In this document: piece by piece, positions 15,227 to 23,829 of the stretch
How positions within the stretch are numbered: the first letter of the stretch is position 1
Layout: every line of letters starts with the position of its first letter
Translations under genes and position numbers: made by a program
Assembly (NCBI GenBank): GCA_020632795.1
Contig: JACKEV010000008.1
Location: 881,452 to 945,451 of the forward strand
Reading direction: 5' to 3'
DNA length: 64,000 nt
Source: Alphaproteobacteria bacterium
GTDB lineage: Bacteria > Myxococcota_A > UBA796 > CAJQPC01
The notes under the pieces: generated by a model
Databases searched by the model: none
What the model saw: only the letters and a program-made list of their open reading frames with translations
Told to the model about the DNA's origin: nothing

Positions 15227-17431
15227 GTGCGTACCTCTCTTCTGTCTCTTGCCGTCACCTCCATCGCTGCGTTGACCGCCTGCAAGGGCGACAACATCAC
15301 CACCAACATCAACGATGACGACACCGGCACCGTCGAGGCGCCGAACATCGTTCTGGACCGGCGCGAGATCGCCTTCGGGGAGGCGGAGGACGTCAACGTC
15401 CTGCTCCAATCCAGCTTCGTGGTCCAGAACAACGGGCAGGGCGATCTGAATATCTCAGGGTGGGATATCGGGGAGCCCTTCCAGGTGCCGTACTCGGAGC
15501 TGACGGTCCGGGCCGGGCAGTCGGTCCAGGTCACCGTCATCTTCCAGCCGGACGCCTACACCTCCTACGACCAGTCGCTCGTCCTGACCTCCAACGATCC
15601 GGATGAGCCGGAGGTCGAGATCGTGCTCACCGGGAGCGTGATCACCGATCGCGACGGCGACGGCCACGATCGCCCCGAGGCCGGCGGTGATGACTGCGAC
15701 GACGAGGACGCTGAGGTGTACCCGGGGGCGAGCGAGGAGTGGTACGACGGGGTCGACGAGAACTGCGACGGGCTGGACGACTATGACCAGGACGGCGACG
15801 GCTACCAGACCAGCGTCCACCAGTCCGACCCGAACCGGGGCGGCGGCGACTGCAACGACGTCAACGCGAACATCTACCCCGGGGCCGCCGACACCTGGTA
15901 CGACGGGGTCGACTCCAACTGCGACTCCAGCGATGACTTCGACCAGGACGGCGACGGCTACGCCTCCCTGGCCCACGGACGCGGCCGCGACTGCGACGAT
16001 TCCGACGCCCTGGTCTACCCCAACGCGCTGGAGCGCCTCAACGGGCGGCTGGACAACTGCTCGGGCGACCGGGACCTTGAGGTCACCGCAGGCGCTGCGG
16101 ACTACTACTACACGGCGACCGCCTCCAACGACCGCACCGGCTACGCGGTCGCGGTGGGCGACATCGACGACGACGGCATCGACGACATCGCCTACGGCAG
16201 CCGCGGCTACAGCTCCGGCAGCGGCGGCATCACGCTGGTGATGTCCCGGGACGGGCTGCCCAACTCCGGCACCGATCTGACCGACGCCTCGGACACCTTC
16301 ACCGGGGTGGGCTCGTCGGACGGGCTGGGCTCTGCGCTGCACTTCTTCGATGACTTCGACGGGGACGGCACGGGTGACCTGGTCGCCGGGGCCTACGGCA
16401 CCTCCAGCAACTACGGCGCCATCTACCTGATCTCGGCCGACGACCTGCGCACCGGCGGCGACCTCAACGACGCCCACACCTCCATCCGCGGCGCCAGCAG
16501 CTACTACTACGTCGGCCGCTCCCTGGCGCGGGCTGACCTGGACGCCGACGGGCTCGACGACCTCATCTTCGACTGGTCGCCCTACTCTCAGGAGTACAAC
16601 AACTACATCTACATCGGCCTGCTCTATGGCGGGAACACCGGCAGCTACAACGCCAGCAACGTCAGCGCCCGGTGGACCTCGGAGAACCGCACCGCCTACG
16701 GCTACGAGGGCTTCGCCGACGGCGCCGACATCAACGGCGACGGCTACGAGGACTGGGTCTTCTTCGACCAGTACAAGGACTACCGGAACACGAACGACGG
16801 CGGTGTGTATGTCCTGTGGGGGCAGGCCAACCACTACAACTCCAGCGGCAGCACCTTCTACTCCACCGCGGAGTGGGTGGTCACCGGCGCGGACACGTAC
16901 AACCGGGTGGGCGTGATGGCCGCGGCCATCCCCGACGTCAACGGCGACGGCTTCGCCGAGCTGGCCTACTGGCACGGCGACGACGGCGACGCGCACCTCA
17001 TGTTCGGGTCCGCCGGCCTGCGGGGGGGTGGCACCCGATACGACGACGAGGCCGACATCGTCCTGGACCTGGGGACCTCCTACAACCCGACCATGTTCCG
17101 GCCCATGGCGGACTGGGACGGGGACGGCTACCCCGAGTGGGGCGTGGCCATCGACGGCAACGGCGCCTCCACGCCGGGCCGGCTGTTCATCCTCAACGGC
17201 TTCGACCTCGGCGAGATCGACGCGGACGACGTCACCGCGAGCATCGAGACCACCAACGACGACAACAACACCTACTTCGGCCACGCCATCTCCCACCGGG
17301 TCGGCGACGTGGACGGCAACGGCTACGGTGACCTCGTCGTCGGCGATCCCGGCTACGACGGTGACGTCAACGGCGACAGCAACGACGACGCCAACGCCGG
17401 CGCGGTCTACCTCTTCCTGAACGGGCTGTAG
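15227..17431 (+). CDS. Large lipoprotein with MopE-like DxDGDGY and FG-GAP repeats
   Basis: 734 residues. GTG 15227 with GGAGGAG in front gives a signal peptide ending in the lipobox LTAC, with Lys at +2 (CKGDN). Next comes an HYDIN/choice-of-anchor-like Ig domain (about residues 35-125), then MopE-type metal-binding repeats (DRDGDGH, DCDDEDAEVYPGA, ENCDG, DQDGDGY; about 135-270) and a C-terminal FG-GAP beta-propeller (AVGDIDDDGIDD, FDDFDGDGTGD, DINGDGYED, DVNGDGFAE, DVDGNGYGD). Asp-rich loops of both repeat types bind calcium. It is expected on the outer membrane or cell surface; role unknown, adhesion or matrix binding is plausible. Monocistronic: it converges with the FabL-like gene. Confidence 0.8.
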   Translation: MRTSLLSLAVTSIAALTACKGDNITTNINDDDTGTVEAPNIVLDRREIAFGEAEDVNVLLQSSFVVQNNGQGDLNISGWDIGEPFQVPYSELTVRAGQSVQVTVIFQPDAYTSYDQSLVLTSNDPDEPEVEIVLTGSVITDRDGDGHDRPEAGGDDCDDEDAEVYPGASEEWYDGVDENCDGLDDYDQDGDGYQTSVHQSDPNRGGGDCNDVNANIYPGAADTWYDGVDSNCDSSDDFDQDGDGYASLAHGRGRDCDDSDALVYPNALERLNGRLDNCSGDRDLEVTAGAADYYYTATASNDRTGYAVAVGDIDDDGIDDIAYGSRGYSSGSGGITLVMSRDGLPNSGTDLTDASDTFTGVGSSDGLGSALHFFDDFDGDGTGDLVAGAYGTSSNYGAIYLISADDLRTGGDLNDAHTSIRGASSYYYVGRSLARADLDADGLDDLIFDWSPYSQEYNNYIYIGLLYGGNTGSYNASNVSARWTSENRTAYGYEGFADGADINGDGYEDWVFFDQYKDYRNTNDGGVYVLWGQANHYNSSGSTFYSTAEWVVTGADTYNRVGVMAAAIPDVNGDGFAELAYWHGDDGDAHLMFGSAGLRGGGTRYDDEADIVLDLGTSYNPTMFRPMADWDGDGYPEWGVAIDGNGASTPGRLFILNGFDLGEIDADDVTASIETTNDDNNTYFGHAISHRVGDVDGNGYGDLVVGDPGYDGDVNGDSNDDANAGAVYLFLNGL

Positions 17432-17446
17432 GCGAGAGCGGGGTAG

Positions 17447-17468
17447 CGTCGCGGGTCAGCCCGCGACG
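17447..17468. terminator. Bidirectional hairpin overlapping the reductase stop codon
   Basis: A perfect 9-bp stem, cgtcgcggg / cccgcgacg, with loop tcag. The loop holds the stop codon of the minus-strand reductase gene. It lies between two convergent genes and can serve both. Confidence 0.7.
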
Positions 17469-18244
17469 TTCTCGCCGCCGTCGATGAGCAGCACGTTGCC
17501 CGTCATCCACCCCGTACCTGGGGTGGAGAGGGCGACGAGCGCGGCGGCGACGTCCTCCGGGGTGGTGAGCCGGCCGCGCGGGTGGTTGGACAGGGCGCGC
17601 TCCATCAGCCGCTCATGTCCGGGGATCCTGCGCAAGGCCGGGGTGTCGGTGACCCCCGCCAGCACGGCGTTCGCGGTGACCTCCAGGGGCGCCAGCTCGA
17701 CGGCGAGCTGGCGGATGTAAGCCTCCAAGGCGGCCTTCGCGCCGCTCACCGCTCCGTAGGCCGGGATGGCGATGCGGCTGCCGGAGCTGGTCATCGCGAA
17801 GACGCGCCCCCCGCACGCCAGCAGGCCCCGGGCGGCAAGGTCCCGCGCCCACCACACCAGGCTGTTGGCCATCACCTCCAGCGTCATGGTGAGCTGACGG
17901 GGCCGCAGCCCACGCTCCCCCTCCTGGGGGACGAAGGGCAGCAGGGAGCCGAACGCCAGGGAGTGCAGCAGCACGTGGACCCGCCCCCCCTCGGCGTCGA
18001 ACAGCGCGGCGGTGGCGTCGAGGACCTCGTCCCGGCCCTCGTCGCTCGCGGCGTTGACGTTGAAGAAGTGACAGAGCCGACCGGCGGCCCGGACGTCCGC
18101 GACGACCGCCTCGGCCTGGGGCAGAGTGGCCCGCCGGTCGAGGTGGACGCCGATGATGTCGTAGCCGGCCTCCGCGAAGGCCCGCGCGGCCGCCGCGCCG
18201 AAGCCCGAGGAGGACCCCAGCACGAGCGCCCAGCGTCGGCTCAT
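17456..18244 (-). CDS. Short-chain reductase with an enoyl-ACP reductase (FabL-like) active site
   Basis: 262 residues. The Rossmann dinucleotide loop is GSSSGFGAAAARAF at the N-terminus. The active site reads AYGAVSGAKAAL near residue 165: Tyr and Lys are separated by six residues, the Y-x6-K spacing of enoyl-ACP reductases (FabI, FabL), not the Y-x3-K of ordinary SDRs. The C-terminal VLAGVTDTPALRRIP...HPRGRLTTPEDV also parallels Bacillus FabL. It would reduce enoyl-ACP with NAD(P)H in fatty-acid or polyketide synthesis. ATG overlaps the stop of the PPIase gene by four bases (ATGA). A second carrier-reductase elsewhere in the genome is likely; not testable here. Confidence 0.75.
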   Translation of the reverse strand: MSRRWALVLGSSSGFGAAAARAFAEAGYDIIGVHLDRRATLPQAEAVVADVRAAGRLCHFFNVNAASDEGRDEVLDATAALFDAEGGRVHVLLHSLAFGSLLPFVPQEGERGLRPRQLTMTLEVMANSLVWWARDLAARGLLACGGRVFAMTSSGSRIAIPAYGAVSGAKAALEAYIRQLAVELAPLEVTANAVLAGVTDTPALRRIPGHERLMERALSNHPRGRLTTPEDVAAALVALSTPGTGWMTGNVLLIDGGENVAG

Positions 18245-19146
18245 TGGCCGCCGCCTGCCGGAGGAGCGGGCGGCGCGCCAGCGGGCGGCGCGCCCACCGG
18301 CGGCGGGGTGACCTGGGCACCCTCACCCTCTGCCGCCTTCTTGACGGCGGCCTCCTCGATCTCCTTCACGTAGGCCTCGACCACCTCGGACTGCATGCGC
18401 TGCTGGACCTGGTCCTTGACCTCGTCGAAGGGGGTGACGTCCCGCTTCTCCAGGATCTTGAAGACGTGCCAGGTGCGGCCGCCGGGACCCTCCAGGGGCT
18501 CCAGGATGGCGCCGGTCTCGGCCTCCAGCAGGGGACCGCTGAGCTGAGGGGGCAGCTCGCGCCGGGAGACCCAGCCGATCTCGCCGCCCTTCGCGGCGGT
18601 CTGGGGATCCTTGGAGCGCTGGGAGGCCAGGGTGGCGAAGTCGGCGCCGCCGTCCAGCTCGGCCTTGATGGCCTTGGCGTCGGCCTCGGACTCGGCCAGG
18701 ATGTGGGCGGCCTTGACCTGGGGGTTGCGGAACTGGACGAGGTGCTCGTCGTACCAGGTCTTCATGGCCTCGTCGGTGGTGCGCTCCTCGACGACCTTGC
18801 GCAGCAGGGCCTCGATCAGGGCCTCGCGCTCGGCCAGGCGCAGCATGGTCTGGACCTTCTCGTCCTTGTGCAGGCCTTCCCGGATGGCGGTCTGGTAGAG
18901 GGCGTCCTGCTTGATGAGCTGGTCCTGGAGGCGGGCGATCTGGCCGGACTGCTCGAGCTGCTCACGGGCCTGCTCGGGGATGGCGCTGACCATGGCGTCG
19001 AGCATGCCCTGGGTCACCGGCTTGTCGTAGACGGTCTCCAGGGTGGCCCCCGTGCGGGGCAGATCCCCGGGGATCACTTCGGGGGCGGGCGGGGGCTGGC
19101 AGGCGGCCAGCGTGAGCGCCAGGACAACGGTGCGAGCGATGCTCAT
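18241..19146 (-). CDS. SurA/parvulin-type peptidyl-prolyl isomerase lipoprotein
   Basis: 301 residues. Signal peptide with lipobox ALTLAAC and a Pro-rich start (QPPPAPEVIP). The helical chaperone part (about 35-145) precedes a rotamase (parvulin) domain (about 148-245: VKAAHILAES, DFATLASQRSKDPQTAAKGGEIGWVSR, WHVFKILEK). The C-terminus is Pro/Gly/Ala-rich (PPPVGAPPAGAPPAPP). Such lipoproteins fold outer-membrane or secreted proteins in the periplasm. ATG 19146 is preceded by AAGGAG. It leads a two-gene operon with the FabL-like reductase, an unusual pairing. Confidence 0.85.
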   Translation of the reverse strand: MSIARTVVLALTLAACQPPPAPEVIPGDLPRTGATLETVYDKPVTQGMLDAMVSAIPEQAREQLEQSGQIARLQDQLIKQDALYQTAIREGLHKDEKVQTMLRLAEREALIEALLRKVVEERTTDEAMKTWYDEHLVQFRNPQVKAAHILAESEADAKAIKAELDGGADFATLASQRSKDPQTAAKGGEIGWVSRRELPPQLSGPLLEAETGAILEPLEGPGGRTWHVFKILEKRDVTPFDEVKDQVQQRMQSEVVEAYVKEIEEAAVKKAAEGEGAQVTPPPVGAPPAGAPPAPPAGGGQ

Positions 19147-19233
19147 CGTTTCTCCTTCAAGGAATGCTTCAGACGGCGCAAGGTATCGCCTTGAGGTCGG
19201 GTCTTCAAAGAGAACGGCGGTTAGAGGGTCCCC

Positions 19234-20103
19234 ATGTCTGCACCACGCACGCTGGACTTCGCCGACCACCGCCGCGAGCTGGGGGCGAACCGGTACGTCT
19301 ACCCGGTGGTCTCGCGCCGCTCCGGGGGGCTGTCGGTGGGGGTGAACCTCAACCCCGACAAGGTCTGCAACTTCGACTGCCCCTACTGTCAGGTCGATCG
19401 CACCGTGCCCCCCCACGTCACGCGGGTCGAGCTGCCCACCCTCGAGGCCGAGCTGGACGTCCTCCTGGGCCTCGCGGCGGGCGGCCACATCTGGGAGCTT
19501 GCGCCCTTCGACACCGTCGCGCCGGCCCTGCGCCGGGTGAACGACGTCGCCTTCGCCGGGGACGGCGAGCCCACCGCGTACCGCGGCTTCGGCGAGGCGG
19601 TGGCCATCGCCGGGCGGCTGTTGAAGAAGCACGGCCTCGCGCACGTCAAGCCGATCGTGCTGACCAACGCCACGCTGCTGCACCGCCCCCGGGTGGCCGA
19701 GGCCCTGCGCGCCCTCGACGCGCTGGGGGGCGAGATCTGGGCCAAGCTCGACGCCGGCACCGAGCCCTACTTCCGCTTCGTGGACGGCACCACCTTCCCG
19801 TTCGGCCGCATCCTGGACAACCTCTCCCAGGCGGCGCAGGAGCGGCCCATCGTCATCCAGTCCATGTTCCTGACCTGGGACGGCGAGGGCCCCTCGGACG
19901 CCGAGATCGGCGCGTACTGGGGCCGGCTGGCCGACGTCCTGGCGGCGGGCGGCGCGCTCAAGCACGTCCAGGTCTACTCGGTGGCCCGGATCCCGGCGAA
20001 CCCGCGCATCGGCCCGCTGGACGAGGCTCGGCTGGAGGTCATCGCCCAGGGCGTTCGGGACCTCGGGGTGCCCGCAGAGGTCTACCCGGGCCGGGATGTC
20101 TGA
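19234..20103 (+). CDS. Radical SAM protein, COG0731-like
   Basis: 289 residues. The [4Fe-4S] cluster Cys are in CNFDCPYCQVD (C-x3-C-x2-C) near residue 49, preceded by SVGVNLNPDKV as in proteins annotated as wyosine-base-synthesis-like radical SAM enzymes. SAM-binding GxGEP-type motif is FAGDGEPTAY near residue 110. No wyosine pathway is expected in a bacterium, so the substrate is unknown. Three-gene operon: it overlaps the formiminotransferase by eight bases. Divergent from the PPIase gene (87 bases). Confidence 0.75.
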   Translation: MSAPRTLDFADHRRELGANRYVYPVVSRRSGGLSVGVNLNPDKVCNFDCPYCQVDRTVPPHVTRVELPTLEAELDVLLGLAAGGHIWELAPFDTVAPALRRVNDVAFAGDGEPTAYRGFGEAVAIAGRLLKKHGLAHVKPIVLTNATLLHRPRVAEALRALDALGGEIWAKLDAGTEPYFRFVDGTTFPFGRILDNLSQAAQERPIVIQSMFLTWDGEGPSDAEIGAYWGRLADVLAAGGALKHVQVYSVARIPANPRIGPLDEARLEVIAQGVRDLGVPAEVYPGRDV

Positions 20104-21103
20104 GCGCCTCGAGTGCGTGCCCAACTTCTCGGAGGGCCGGGACCGGGCGGTCATCGACGCCATCGGGGACGCGCTGGGCGCGGTGCCCGGGGCGCGCCTG
20201 CTCGACGTCGACCCCGACGCCGACACCCATCGCACCGTCTACACGGTGATCGGTGCGCCGGAGCCGCTGCTGGAGGCGGTCTTCAAGGGCGTCCAGGTGG
20301 CGGTCCGGCGCATCGATCTGCGGCGGCACCGCGGCACCCACCCCCGCATGGGCGCGGCGGACGTGCTGCCCTTCGTGCCCTGGCAGGACGCCACGATGGC
20401 GGACGCCGTGGCCCTGGCCCGCCGCCTGGGGCAGCGCCTGGGGGGCGAGCTGTCGCTGCCGGGCTGGTTCTACGGCGAGGCGGCCACCCGCCCCCGCCGT
20501 CGGCTGCTGCACGAGGTCCGGCGCGGTGAGTTCGAGGGCCTCCCCCGCAAGATGGCGCGGGTCGCCCCGGACTTCGGCCCGTCGGCGCCGCACCCCACCG
20601 CGGGCGCCTCGGCCGTGGGGGCCCGGGGCGTGCTCGTGGCCTTCAACGTCAACCTCGCCGGACCCGCGGAGCCCGCCCGCGCGGTGGCTCTGGCCCGGGA
20701 CATCGCCGCGGCGGTGCGGGAATACGCCACAGTGAGACGAGAGGGGGGCCGGGTCGTCGAGACCACCCCCGGGCGCCTCCCCGCGGTCCGGGCTCTCGGC
20801 TGGTGGGCGGCGGGGTACGGCTGCGCCCAGGTCACCACCAACCTCGTCGACTGGCGCGTCACGCCGCCCCATGTGCTCTACGAGGTGGTGCGCGAGGAGG
20901 CCCGGGCGCGCGGCGCGGACGTCGCCGGCAGCGAGCTGGTCGGCATGATCCCGTGGGACGCCCTGGCCGCTGCGGGGCGTTACTACGGAGGTAGCCCCGG
21001 GACCCTGGCGCAGGCCGCCGTCGCGGGCCTCGGGCTGGATGCCGTGAAGCCCTTCGACCCGGACCGCAAGGTCATCGAGCTTGCCCTCATGGAGCCGACA
21101 TGA
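20096..21103 (+). CDS. Glutamate formimidoyltransferase
   Basis: 335 residues, the length of a stand-alone formiminotransferase domain without the cyclodeaminase half. It starts ECVPNFSEGRD, keeps the catalytic His context RRHRGTHPRMGAADVLPFVP near residue 80, and AFNVNLAG and TTNLVDWRVTPPH in the second subdomain. It transfers the formimino group from N-formimino-glutamate to tetrahydrofolate in histidine breakdown. No hut gene lies next to it. Translation is coupled on both sides (8-base overlap upstream, ATGA overlap downstream). Confidence 0.85.
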   Translation: MSERLECVPNFSEGRDRAVIDAIGDALGAVPGARLLDVDPDADTHRTVYTVIGAPEPLLEAVFKGVQVAVRRIDLRRHRGTHPRMGAADVLPFVPWQDATMADAVALARRLGQRLGGELSLPGWFYGEAATRPRRRLLHEVRRGEFEGLPRKMARVAPDFGPSAPHPTAGASAVGARGVLVAFNVNLAGPAEPARAVALARDIAAAVREYATVRREGGRVVETTPGRLPAVRALGWWAAGYGCAQVTTNLVDWRVTPPHVLYEVVREEARARGADVAGSELVGMIPWDALAAAGRYYGGSPGTLAQAAVAGLGLDAVKPFDPDRKVIELALMEPT

Positions 21104-22674
21104 CGCTGCTCATCGCGATGCTGACCTCCACCGCCCTGGCCGGCGGGCTGCCCGGCGTGCTCGTGGCGTGGAAGAACGACCACGGCACGCTGTTCGTCGA
21201 CGTGCCCCCCGGCGAGCACATCGCCCCCGACGCCCCGGCCTCCGGCTGGATCGAGGTGGATGATCAGCACCTCGAGGTCGCCGGCTCCGGGTCCGCCGTG
21301 GCCAAGGGCCTGGGCCTCTACGTGCCCGGCCGCAGCGTGCGCACCGTCCAGGGCGAGCTGCGCCTCTCGCTGTGCGAGGACGGCGGCACGACCTGCCGGG
21401 TCGTCGATGTGGGCTTCATCGGCACCATCGACGGCCGGAAGGGCGAGATGCACCTCGCGGTCCACCCCCCGACCGCCGACCCCCAGGAGGGCCCCCCGGA
21501 TCACGACGCGCCCCACCTGAGCCCTGACGAGGCCTTCGCCGCCGCCACGTCGTCCGGCCAGCTCGTGCTGCTGGACTTCTCGGCGGTGTGGTGCCCGCCC
21601 TGCAACCTGCTGGCGGCCGAGGTCCTCCACGACCCCGACAACGCCGGGGACCTGGCGCCCTTCGTGGTGACCGAGGTCGACGTCGATCGGCGGTCGAGCT
21701 GGGACATCAAGGATCGCTACGCGGTGGGCGGCTACCCCACGGTGGTCGTGGCGCGGGCCGACGGCACCGAGGTGGACCGCATGGTGGGCTTCCCGGGGGA
21801 GGCCGGGTTCCTCGCCTGGCTGGAGGCCACGCAGTCCGACGCCCTGCCCCCGCTGGGCGAGCTGGTCGCTGCGGCGGACAGCCTGAGCCCCGCTGACGCG
21901 GCGACCGCCGCCCTGCGCCTGGCCCAGGCCGAGCGGGAGGACGAGGCCCGGCAGCTCCTGGCGCGCGCCGACGACGGCGTGGAGGCCCACATGGCCCGGC
22001 TCATGCTGGAGCCCGCCGAGGCGGAGGTCGCCTGGCTGGCCAAGGAGGGCGGGGCCCGGATCTATGACTGGGTCTTCCATGCCGATGCCGTCGAGCTTTC
22101 GGAAGAGACGACCGCGCTGCTGCGGTCCGCCCTGGACCGCGCGGTGCCGGCGGTGACCCCCATCCAGGCGGCCGACCTGCTCTACATGCGGGCGACCCTC
22201 GCGGATGACGCGGCGGCCCCGGGCTACTACGCGGCGGCGGCGGCGCTGCTCCAGTCCGCGCTGAGCGGCGATCCGGCTCGGGACCGGGGGCACTACACCT
22301 TCCTGGCCACCCTGCTGGAGCGGGCCGGGGACCCCGACGCGGCGCTGGACGTGCTGCGCGACGCCACCCGGGCCTGGCCCCACGAGTTCACCTTCCACTT
22401 CGCCGCTGCCGGGCTCCTGCAGCGCCAGGGCCGCTACACCGACGCCCTGCCCTACGCCCTGGCCGCGGAGGCCCTCAGCTACGGGGACATGCGCCTGCGC
22501 GCGGTCCATCGCCACGCCGAGCTGCTCTTCGCCCTGGGCCAGGACGACGACGCCCGCGCCCTCATCGCGCAGACGCTGGAGGAGACCGAGCGCCCGGCGG
22601 ACGACGTGAAGGTGCGGACGGGGCGCTACCTGGACAAGCTCGTGGAGCTGAACCGGACCCACGCCGACCGCTGA
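21100..22674 (+). CDS. Exported thioredoxin-fold protein with C-terminal TPR-like helices
   Basis: 524 residues. A short signal peptide (LTSTALAGG) precedes a beta-rich domain (about 20-120) that resembles the DsbD N-terminal domain, with a Cys pair in LCEDGGTTCR. A thioredoxin domain (about 140-250) carries the active site WCPPC near residue 166 and the cis-Pro GGYPTVV. The rest (about 260-510) is helical with TPR-like repeats (LYMRATLADDAAAPGYYAAA, LERAGDPDAALDVL, LLQRQGRYTDALPYAL). It probably reduces or scrambles disulfides in the periplasm, with the repeats selecting partners. ATG overlaps the formiminotransferase stop by four bases. Confidence 0.75.
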   Translation: MTLLIAMLTSTALAGGLPGVLVAWKNDHGTLFVDVPPGEHIAPDAPASGWIEVDDQHLEVAGSGSAVAKGLGLYVPGRSVRTVQGELRLSLCEDGGTTCRVVDVGFIGTIDGRKGEMHLAVHPPTADPQEGPPDHDAPHLSPDEAFAAATSSGQLVLLDFSAVWCPPCNLLAAEVLHDPDNAGDLAPFVVTEVDVDRRSSWDIKDRYAVGGYPTVVVARADGTEVDRMVGFPGEAGFLAWLEATQSDALPPLGELVAAADSLSPADAATAALRLAQAEREDEARQLLARADDGVEAHMARLMLEPAEAEVAWLAKEGGARIYDWVFHADAVELSEETTALLRSALDRAVPAVTPIQAADLLYMRATLADDAAAPGYYAAAAALLQSALSGDPARDRGHYTFLATLLERAGDPDAALDVLRDATRAWPHEFTFHFAAAGLLQRQGRYTDALPYALAAEALSYGDMRLRAVHRHAELLFALGQDDDARALIAQTLEETERPADDVKVRTGRYLDKLVELNRTHADR

Positions 22675-23742
22675 TCAATGCACGTGTCGGTGGTGCAGGT
22701 CCGGGACGTGGGGGTGGCTGTGCACGAGCACCTCGTGGGCGTGCTCGTGGGTGTGCCAGGCCTCGGCGGGCAGGTCGGGGTGGCTGTGCCCGTGGTGCCC
22801 GTCGTCGTGGCGGTGGGCGTGCGTGTGGGTGACCGGCTCGTGGCGGTGCTCGTGGGCGTGGTGGTCGGTGAGCAGCAGGCCCAGCGCCAGGGCCATCAGC
22901 GCGGCGGCGGCCCCCTGGACCCAGAGGATCGGCTCTCCCAGCCCCAGCCAGGCGACGGCCACGCCCAGGAAGGGCGCGGTGGCGAAGAGCATCTGGGAGC
23001 GCGTGGCGCCGAGCGCCTGGGCGCCCCGGATGTAGAGCACGATGGAGGCGCCGTAGGACAAGGCCCCCACGGCCAGCGCGGCCGCGAGCAGGGATGACGC
23101 AGGGGGCATGCCCTCCAGCGCGATCCCCAGCCCCAGGTTGACCGCGCCGGCGACCAGCCCCTTGGCCACCGTCATCTGGGCGGGGGTAAAACCGTCGATG
23201 ACGGCGGTGAGGTTGTTGTCCAGGCCCCAGCAGACGCAGGCGAGCACGACCAGCCCGGCGGCCGGGGCGAACGCGAAGCCCTGGGGCGCGGCCAGCAGCA
23301 GGCCGGCGAGCACGACCAGCCCGTTGGCCACCCAGGCGCGCGCGCCCATGTTCTCCTTGAAGAAGGCCCAGGCCAGCAGGGCCGTGGCGGTGGTCTCCAG
23401 GTTGAGCCACAGGGAGACGCTGGCCGAGGGCGCCGTCCGCAACCCAACCAGCAGGGCCACGGGTCCGAGCACGCCGCCGAACAGCACCGCGCCGCCGAGC
23501 AGCGCCAGGTTCCGGTGGTCCCGTCGACGCGCGGCAGCGCCGCCGCTCAGGGCGAAGGGCAGGGTGGCCAGCCCGGCCCCCAGGTAGAGCAGCCCCGCGA
23601 GGGTCAGCGGGCCGATCGCGTTGTCCAGCAGCCCCTTGGAGGCCGGGGTGGACGCCCCGAAGAGCGCCGCGGCCGCGAGGCACCAGATCACCGGGCCCAG
23701 GACGCTGGAGGGGCCTGCGCCGTGGGGAGAGGGCGTGGACAT
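22675..23742 (-). CDS. EamA/DMT family permease with a His-rich C-terminal tail
   Basis: 355 residues. Ten hydrophobic helices in two EamA halves (first GASTPASKGLLDNAIGP, NLETTATALLAWAFFKEN; second CWGLDNNLTAVIDG, ARGAQALGATRS-type loop). The family exports small metabolites. The last 62 residues are exceptional: 24 are His, in clusters such as HHAHEHRHE, THTHAHRHDDGHHGHSH and LHHRHVH. Such tails bind Ni, Zn or Co and are typical of metal efflux proteins rather than of EamA permeases, so a metal-linked role is likely. The gene abuts the convergent thioredoxin-TPR gene. Confidence 0.8.
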   Translation of the reverse strand: MSTPSPHGAGPSSVLGPVIWCLAAAALFGASTPASKGLLDNAIGPLTLAGLLYLGAGLATLPFALSGGAAARRRDHRNLALLGGAVLFGGVLGPVALLVGLRTAPSASVSLWLNLETTATALLAWAFFKENMGARAWVANGLVVLAGLLLAAPQGFAFAPAAGLVVLACVCWGLDNNLTAVIDGFTPAQMTVAKGLVAGAVNLGLGIALEGMPPASSLLAAALAVGALSYGASIVLYIRGAQALGATRSQMLFATAPFLGVAVAWLGLGEPILWVQGAAAALMALALGLLLTDHHAHEHRHEPVTHTHAHRHDDGHHGHSHPDLPAEAWHTHEHAHEVLVHSHPHVPDLHHRHVH

Positions 23743-23829
23743 CGGGGCTCCGGGGTTGCGCGGCGGGCGGTCAGGTTCCGGCGGGGTCCCCATGGTACGA
23801 TCCTCGACCCCCAGGATGTGAGGCTTCGA

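Noticed and set aside
19234..20103. True wyosine synthase TYW1
   Set aside because: Lacks the flavodoxin domain and bacterial tRNA has no wyosine; only the radical SAM core is similar.
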